From: Glomus cerebriforme
Taxonomy: Eukaryota > Glomeromycota > Glomeromycetes > Glomerales > Glomeraceae
Reading direction: 5' to 3'
Assembly: GCA_003550305.1 (NCBI GenBank)
Contig: QKYT01000351.1
Location: 65,933 to 115,241, forward strand
Length of the DNA: 49,309 nt
Shown here: positions 43,739 to 49,309 of the stretch, one piece after another
Layout: each line of letters starts with the position of its first letter
Numbering within the stretch: the first letter of the stretch is position 1
Made by a program: the position numbers and the translations under genes
Notes under the pieces: model-generated
What the model was told of the DNA's origin: nothing
The model's input: only the letters and a program-made list of their open reading frames with translations
Database searches by the model: none

Positions 43739-46521
43739 TAGTTGGACCCACAATAAGACATCAAATTTTGCATAAATGTTTCAAATTAAAGTTTTTGATA
43801 AAATCACATGATTATAATGAGGTTTATTTGTGATTGGCTAGATATTTGATCATATGATCAATATGAAATTCATTTTATTAATTCATCAATATTTTTGAAA
43901 ATAAAATCTAGAACAGCCCAATGTAATTTATACTTTTTTAATATATAATCAGCTTGTACACCTGTTAACACTTTTTGATAACATTCCATAAAATTTGCCA
44001 ATTTTTATGCATATTTTCTAATATGATTTAAAGGAACTGAATCTAATGCATGTGGAGTTATTTCTTGCAGACCTTTTTAAGTATAATTACAATGCTGCCA
44101 GGCATAACGTTTTGCAGCCCTCCAATACATTTCAATATAATTGAGCTCACAGTGAAATTTTGGATAAAATATTACTTTTGTTCAAGTTCCTCAATAACTT
44201 CTTGTAAAATTAGTTTTTGATTAAGAAAATCCTTTTGAGCAGCTAAAACATGACGTGCACAACATTTTGGATTTTCCAATGATGCTTCTTTATTACTACA
44301 GAATCCTTTTAATCCTAATCCCTATAGATCACGTTCTTGTAAAATTATTCTCATACCTTTAGGATTTTCACAAAGTTTTTCATCTGGATAATCATCAGGA
44401 AACACTATACTTTGAATTTGCCCATTAAAACTGATGTTATGCATAATTGGTTGTTTCCCACCAGGATTAAGTTTCATATTAGCTGCATTAAGAGTATTAT
44501 CAGCTAATTTGGCATAGCTGGAAGAGTTATCAAATGCAAATACAATAACCATTCTAGAATGTATTTTTTTAAAGATTGGAATTGCGCGAGTTTTAATTTA
44601 TAATATAGAATAATAATTAAAAGATAGAATATATATTAAAATTATTTAAAAAATTATTACCTGATCAATTAATTGTTCAATATTTTACCATCCATCAAAA
44701 TTCTTTTCAGAATTGATTATAACTCGAGCTTCATGTGAAATTGTGTTATTATCATCATCATTTAGCTTTAACCTTCCTATAGTGTCTATTAAAAAGTCAC
44801 TAATATGTATAGATCAACCTTACCTCTTTTTGCGTAATGATTGTTCATTTTTAGGTCTCCAACCAGATTTTAGTCCATCATTTGATTGAAAAGTTATTTC
44901 ATTATGTGTTACAAGAATATGTAAACGTTCACTATCCATTAATTTAGGATTAATTTGAGTTCACCAATGAATTTTGGCATTAATCTTTAATATCTATAAA
45001 AAATTATATTTGATTATATTTATTTATAATAAAAATGCTTTTATATTTTCTGAATTTATAATAATATTTAAAATTAAAATATATACCCAGCCATTGTTTC
45101 AAGAAATTCTTTATGATAAGTAACAATATCTTCCCTTTCATGATCATCAACACACTTACTTTTTGCATAACGACCATACATAAATTCCATTTTTTTTAAC
45201 CATCAATTTGCTGTTATTTTGCTAAAATAAATAAATAAATGAGATATTTAATTAAAATATATTATATAATAGCATGAAAAAATGAATTCTACCTGATTGT
45301 TGTTTTGTTTTCTATACCAATAGAGAAAAAATTTCTTCACTAATAAAACTGCGAAAATTATTAACATTAATTTCAAATTTGTGTTGTTGCAAATGTGAAG
45401 CTATTTTTAGTTGAACATCCTCATCATCAAGAATACTACTCCCTTTAAAATGTTGCTCCCGATTGCTTTTAGGAATATCACTATATTTTTTAAATGTCTT
45501 AGCCCAACTTCTAATGCAATGAGTAAACCATACTCCATGGTTTAAAAGCTCTGCAACAATTTGACTTGCTTTTAATTTTGCATATCCTTTATTAAGAAGC
45601 TAAAAATAATTTTGAATGGCTTTGAAATGCATTTTTTTTCCTGAAGTTAACTGCTGATTTTCAATTTTAAATTTATTTTCGATTTGATTAATGAAAGTTA
45701 TATATTTCACAGATCTATTAACATTATCTTTATTGTTTTTTTCATTAATATCTTGTATTTTCTCACTATCCTTACCATCCTCATTATCCTCACTATCCTT
45801 ACCATTCTCATTATCTTCACTGTCCTCACTATCCTCACTATCCAATGTTTTTTGAAGCTTTTTTTTAGATAATAACTGAAGAAGTATTTGTCCATTTTTT
45901 TTTGGTTTTCCAATGCTTCAATTTTTCATCTATATTTGGTTATGCGAGAGTTTTCTATATTAACTAACGGACATTTAAAATGCTTTAATTTCTCCATATT
46001 TTTCGTTAAAATTAAAAAAAATTGTTCTGCCTTATTTTCAATTTGATTATCGATCCATTTAACTTCTTCATTTATGTTTTCACTATCATCTGAATTTAAA
46101 GTATTGTCAATCATTTTTTTCTTTTTTTTTGCTATATTGCGACATTGTTGTGTTTTTTGTTTTGCTTGTGACATGGGAAAAAAAGAGATCAACGGTATTA
46201 AAATCTAAAACTTTATTAAATAAGATAGTGTAATGATATATTATGTTTATCATTAATCTGACCCACACTATAAAATTTTAGAAATTCCGGCCAGAGTTAT
46301 ATGTTTCAAATTCTTTCTTATTTTATGAAATTACCTGAAATTCGTTGGTTAATAACTTTTTTTCTAAATGTATAATTAGAACAATCTTAATGTCATTTTG
46401 TAGCTTTTATTTATGATTATTAAATTATGTTAAGTTTTATTAAATACATCTATCAAAAAATTTTTTATTAAATTTTAAAATCAGGCAAAATTTATTAGAT
46501 GCGTTAATGTGGGTCCAACTA
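43739..46521. mobile_element. Tc1/mariner-like element, 2.8 kb, TA duplication
   Basis: The left end TAGTTGGACCCACAATAA is inverted at the right (reverse complement TAGTTGGACCCACATTAA), with TA on both sides (43737-43738 and 46522-46523). It contains one decayed transposase gene on the minus strand. It is inserted in the OTU/transposase gene: deleting it with one TA gives QFNSTSILLNIN in frame. Ends, TA target and the transposase motifs agree with the Tc1/mariner superfamily in the broad sense. Confidence 0.87.
43870..46174 (-). pseudogene. Tc1/mariner-like DDE transposase, decayed
   Basis: Starts MSQAKQKTQQCRNIAKKKKK at 46174. An acidic repeat with SEDSEDSEDNENGKDSEDNE (about 45840) follows. 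Then come the helix-turn-helix-like region LLNKGYAKLKASQIVAELLN, ILDDEDVQLKIASHLQQHKF, WLKKMEFMYGRYAKSKCVDD and HEREDIVTYHKEFLETM. The catalytic blocks are VTHNEITFQSNDGLKSGWRP (normally HDE), VIVFAFDNSSSYAKLADN and [19 protein letters not shown], the last equivalent to the LNPIE..W of Tc1/mariner. Then [10 protein letters not shown] and a stop at 43870. Stops and a shift (after EVIEELEQK) break the frame, and the first catalytic Asp is Asn. I know intact relatives from basidiomycetes and Rhizophagus. This copy cannot work. Confidence 0.87.
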
Positions 46522-46631
46522 TACTATTAAACTGAACACCATAATTAATTACTTCACTAAACATTATATTATCTCTACTGAGAAAATCAAAGATGGAATA
46601 TAGAGTATTTGTGACAGTTAAAGAATTCATT

Positions 46632-47139
46632 TTTAAGTGATATACAGTATAANAATGNTTGAAAACTGGTTTATTTATTTTTTTTNNTTCTCATGAATGT
46701 CAGGATCTATTATTAATATATAATTTTCACAATTCAAAATTGTAAATAATTAAACTTTATTACAACAGATAAATCTTTAAATTAGTTATTTAATATACTT
46801 TGAAATATTAAAAAAAGTTAATTTGCCATTCCATTTTCGTCATGTTACATATCATTACCCCCAAATTCCCAAATTGTTATAATCTATTTTCTTATGATCT
46901 ATCTCTTGAGTGATATAACAGCAGAGAATTGTTAGAATATAATTAATAAAAAAAATTAGATTGAAAAAAAGCAATTCATATTTTTTAATCATGCTGTAAA
47001 ACCTATTATTACATATAATATAAGATTCTTATAAAATAACTGACAGTAATCTATATTTTTCTTGTATTTTTTACAAAATATTTAATAATTATTTATAGTT
47101 GATTATCTAGTTAAAAATGGTAAATTAATTTTATTAAAT
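46632..47139. other. Intergenic sequence, nothing recognised
   Basis: AT-rich sequence with several N bases near 46653-46687. It may include the upstream region of the OTU/transposase gene. No other feature. Confidence 0.4.
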
Positions 47140-47292
47140 GTAGAATTCTGAAAAATTCAGAAAATTCTTTTGAAAAAGTATATGATTATGGTTTAAGCAC
47201 AAGCCACAGATTAGCCTAAAAGGGTAATTTTCAGTGGCGCATTTTTTTATCTTCAGAAGTGTAGAATTCTGAAAAATTCAGAATTTTTTTTA
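47140..47292. repeat. Dispersed repeat, inverted copy of 37513-37661
   Basis: TAGAATTCTGAAAAATTCAG occurs at both ends (near 47141 and 47262), with AGCCTAAAAGGGTAATTTTC, AGTGGCGCATTTTTTTATCT and TCAGAAGTG between. It matches 37513-37661 in opposite orientation. The function is unknown. Confidence 0.7.
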
Positions 47293-47779
47293 GAGAAAAT
47301 ATTTGATTATATTTATTAGTATGATTTATTGCTATTGAAGCTAAAAGTAAATCTACATTTCTTTTATACATTTTACAGTCAGTTTCATGGTAAGAATCCC
47401 AAAAGAATCACCCATTAATGCTAATATAATTAGAAGAAAGAACTCATATTAAAATACAGGTCTGGAATAATTGTGAAAATGATATCATATCCATATATAT
47501 CCTAAAGAAATGTTAAGATTCAAAGTAATACCTATACTAAAGACAAAAAAAGTTAGTGCTTCCTATAGTCCCATATTTTCATAACATGTTCAAATAATGA
47601 GTAATATTAATTTTTGTAAATGTTTGGCTATAAAGATTCTTTACAAAAGAAGAGTATTTTTTATTAATAAAATTTCACTATTATTCATTACAAAGGTTTG
47701 ATTATTATAAAGCTATAAAGGTTATAAAAAATATGTTATAGAATGTCATACCTACTTTGGATGTAATATATGAAATAGT

Positions 47780-48395
47780 TTCTCTTTCATTAATCAATGA
47801 AAGAAAAGGTAAGAGTTTCTCCTATTTGTCTGAAACATCTGAAGAATCTGATTTAGACATAGTTGAAGTAAAAAAGGCTATTCTTTATAAGTAATGAAGA
47901 AAGATGTAACCGATGAAGGTTAAAAATTCTATTTGAAGAAGTAAATGTGTGAAATAATGAATTATTCAGCTTTTGTTCTGATTCAGAGCAGGCTGAAGGT
48001 GCTAAAGCATGATCATCAATCAGTTAATTTTTTTTCTTCGCTAGAATAAATTAAAAATATATTAACATATCTATAATGTGAACTATGAGTAATATAGTAC
48101 AAGTTGATCAATCTGATATATGGAAGTTGGAAATAAGACATGCATTCTTTGAAGGATTAACAATAGATAGATAATCAACTCAGATCAAAGGTGTTTGGAG
48201 ATTTATTCAATTTTATTAAATGGAAAAAAGAGACTAATTTAATAACTGCATGTAAACAAGTAGGTAGTTGGTCTTATAATACTGCTCTCAACTCAGGTCA
48301 TAGTATTCCAGTTATAACTGAAGAAGGTGCAAAACACTTAGGATTAAAGATTGACCAGATCAGTCTAAGAAGTGATCATTGGTCTTTTTTCATTT
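47780..48395 (+). pseudogene. Decayed coding relic upstream of the F-box/LRR relic
   Basis: Coding-like plus-strand fragments: SFSYLSETSEESDLDIVEVK (about 47810-47870), MSNIVQVDQSDIWKLEIRHA (about 48086) and, in another frame, ETNLITACKQVGSWSYNTAL (about 48232) with HSIPVITEEGAKHLGLKIDQ. Stops separate the pieces. It is not recognised, and it may or may not belong to the gene that follows. Confidence 0.35.
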
Positions 48396-48423
48396 GAATA
48401 TGAAGCATATAATATAACTATTT

Positions 48424-49255
48424 ATGATGCATACAGGTGTTTTCAATATAGCAGAAGTATTAGAACAGATTTTATATTTCTTAGCAATAGATAAATTACT
48501 CTATTCCACTTTATTTGTTAGTTGATTGTGATACTATACTGCAGGACAGATATTATGGAAACATATTGAATTAATCTATCTGGGAAAATTTTTACGTATA
48601 TGCAAAGACTTGAAACCATTTTATGGGGTAAATGTAAAAAATCTCATCTTTCTATTCTCTTACTATGAACTATCAGATGGAGACATAGATGGAATAATAG
48701 GCTCATGTCCTAATATAGTATATTTAAATTTCAATGCTACATGTAAACTAGCTATTAGTGATACCGCAATTATTAAAATTACACATTCATATCCAAATCT
48801 ATTAAGGATATAACTCTTTGAATGTGGTTATATTAGTGATACTGCTATTAAAGAAATAGTGAAATCATGTTCAAGATTAGAGCATCTCAACCTTAGAGTA
48901 TTTAGCCTGATTAGTGAAGACAATATGCATTATTGCACGTTCATGCCAAAAACTTAGATTTCTAGATCTAATGCAATATTTTAGTATTAGTGATAGAGCT
49001 ATTAAAGAAATAGCGAAATCATGTCATAAATTAGAGTATTTTGATATATATGGATGTGGTAGCAGTGTTACCGATTTGGGTATTCGTGCCATTGCATGTT
49101 CATGTCCTAAACTCAAACATCTAGACCTCAATAATAATAGCATGATTGGTAATTCAGCAATCAGAAAAATCGCTCATTCATTTCCTAATTTAAAATACCT
49201 TGGCTTAGAGTATTGTAGAGATATTAGCAGAAAAGTAATAGAAATAATTATTTAG
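48424..49255 (+). pseudogene. F-box / leucine-rich-repeat protein, decayed
   Basis: From ATG at 48424 the frame gives an F-box-like start (NIAEVLEQILYFLAIDKLLY, then STLFVS), two TGA stops (48523, 48529) where family members have basic/Trp residues before YxxxxxILW, then QILWKHIELI. The LRR part follows: LSDGDIDGIIGSCPNIVYLN, ISDTAIIKITHSYPNLLRI, a stop, ISDTAIKEIVKSCSRLEHLN, then a one-base shift near 48918 and four or more further repeats (ISDRAIKEIAKSCHKLEYFD, VTDLGIRAIACSCPKLKHLD, IGNSAIRKIAHSFPNLKYLG). AMN1-like cysteine-containing LRRs behind an F-box are substrate receptors of SCF ubiquitin ligases, and the family is expanded in Rhizophagus. This copy is inactive. The stop at 49253 lies in the start of a minisatellite. 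Confidence 0.75.
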
Positions 49256-49309
49256 TAAATTATATTAAGAATTATTTAGTAAATTATATTAAGAATTATT
49301 TAGTAAATT
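49245..49309. repeat. 24-bp minisatellite at the window edge
   Basis: AATTATTTAGTAAATTATAT plus TAAG is repeated with TAGT at 49253, 49277 and 49301, an exact 24-bp period. The array begins over the stop codon of the LRR relic and continues beyond the window. Confidence 0.85.

Larger units (their letters stand above)
38813..46631 (-). pseudogene. OTU-domain plus transposase-like gene, decayed and twice interrupted
   Basis: Minus-strand coding remains run from ATG at 46631 (MNSLTVTNTLYSIFDFLSRD) to the stop at 38813. Without the mariner-like insertion the start reads INYGVQFNSTSILLNINNF, then VCIRSIPDGNCFFNSTSLIV, which is the DGNCFFxS motif of OTU cysteine proteases. There follow LITHAPFYLQQSIFEQDVIY, a duplicated EEEYKQSVIENYFNG / DQEYKQLVINDYFNG pair, a Cys-containing block (CYCVGCNKSEKITFKIIIDK), and QCKYLNGKTYGQCYGLAR. 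After the hAT insertion come EAAIVYYHYHVHENLG, KSVPYYLTKDGSTNVYKRIL and PYLINTDCARNILVAIL, a transposase-like core, then ELNAWIYTTADGDFLLKILQ and the C-terminal NIGFNQSMVSHIYN. Similar OTU-bearing or vertnin-like proteins are repetitive in such genomes (memory). Stops and shifts are frequent. Real exons lie in 46631-46524, 43736-42062 and 40435-38813. Confidence 0.7.

Noticed and set aside
43540..43773. Start of the OTU gene at 43773
   Set aside because: The first 12 codons of that frame are the inverted end of the mariner-like element; the original N-terminal part lies beyond 46523.
1..49309. tRNA, rRNA, CRISPR or organellar genes
   Set aside because: I scanned for GGTTCGA-type B boxes, conserved rRNA words and regularly spaced direct repeats with unique spacers and found none; tandem arrays here have no unique spacers.

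Overview
The window is nuclear DNA of a very AT-rich eukaryote, most likely an arbuscular mycorrhizal fungus (Glomeromycotina, Rhizophagus/Glomus type). The grounds are short T-rich GT-AG introns of 67-94 nt, a fungal TFIIIA-type zinc finger gene, and many decayed members of families I associate with Rhizophagus: protein kinases with an N-terminal Cys-rich motif, F-box/LRR proteins, Uma2-like nucleases, and OTU/transposase genes. Nothing looks bacterial, organellar or viral. There is no rRNA, tRNA or CRISPR that I can see. The species call is an inference from memory of such families.

Layout. 1-8.2 kb is gene-poor: MITEs (one hAT type with a perfect 8-bp target duplication), tandem repeats, decayed coding relics and a truncated, frameshifted protein kinase. 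About 11-20.6 kb is the only island of intact genes: a 975-residue disordered Ser/Pro-rich protein (+), a 301-residue unknown protein (-), a divergently placed six-exon TFIIIA-like gene with ten C2H2 fingers (+), and a VC0807-type multispanning membrane protein (-). 21.4-49.3 kb is a transposon graveyard.

The graveyard is nested and can be partly unpicked from target duplications. (1) 24270-27214 is a TIR element flanked by TTA that carries a decayed DDE-like gene of a dispersed family. (2) A hAT transposase (hAT-2, minus strand) is cut by a fold-back element at 34453-35000 and probably by a 4.7-kb second hAT element (hAT-1, 29455-34156). (3) A large OTU-plus-transposase gene (minus, 38813-46631) is cut twice: by a 1618-bp non-autonomous hAT element (40436-42053, 8-bp duplication CATTAAAT) and by a 2783-bp Tc1/mariner-like element (43739-46521, TA duplication) that carries its own decayed transposase. 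Removing the mariner-like or the fold-back element with one target copy restores the host reading frame locally.

The most unusual structure is a tandem array of about 113-bp units at 40620-41840 inside the non-autonomous hAT element. On the minus strand, nearly every unit reads as poly-T/TAG, a 29-nt block, then GTAAAT, which looks like a chain of micro-exons with splice acceptor and donor. A diverged array of the same design lies in hAT-1 at 33100-33760. The in-frame stops and lost catalytic residues in these relics are mostly explained by C-to-T or G-to-A changes.

The window ends inside a 24-bp minisatellite that starts at the stop codon of a decayed F-box/LRR gene.
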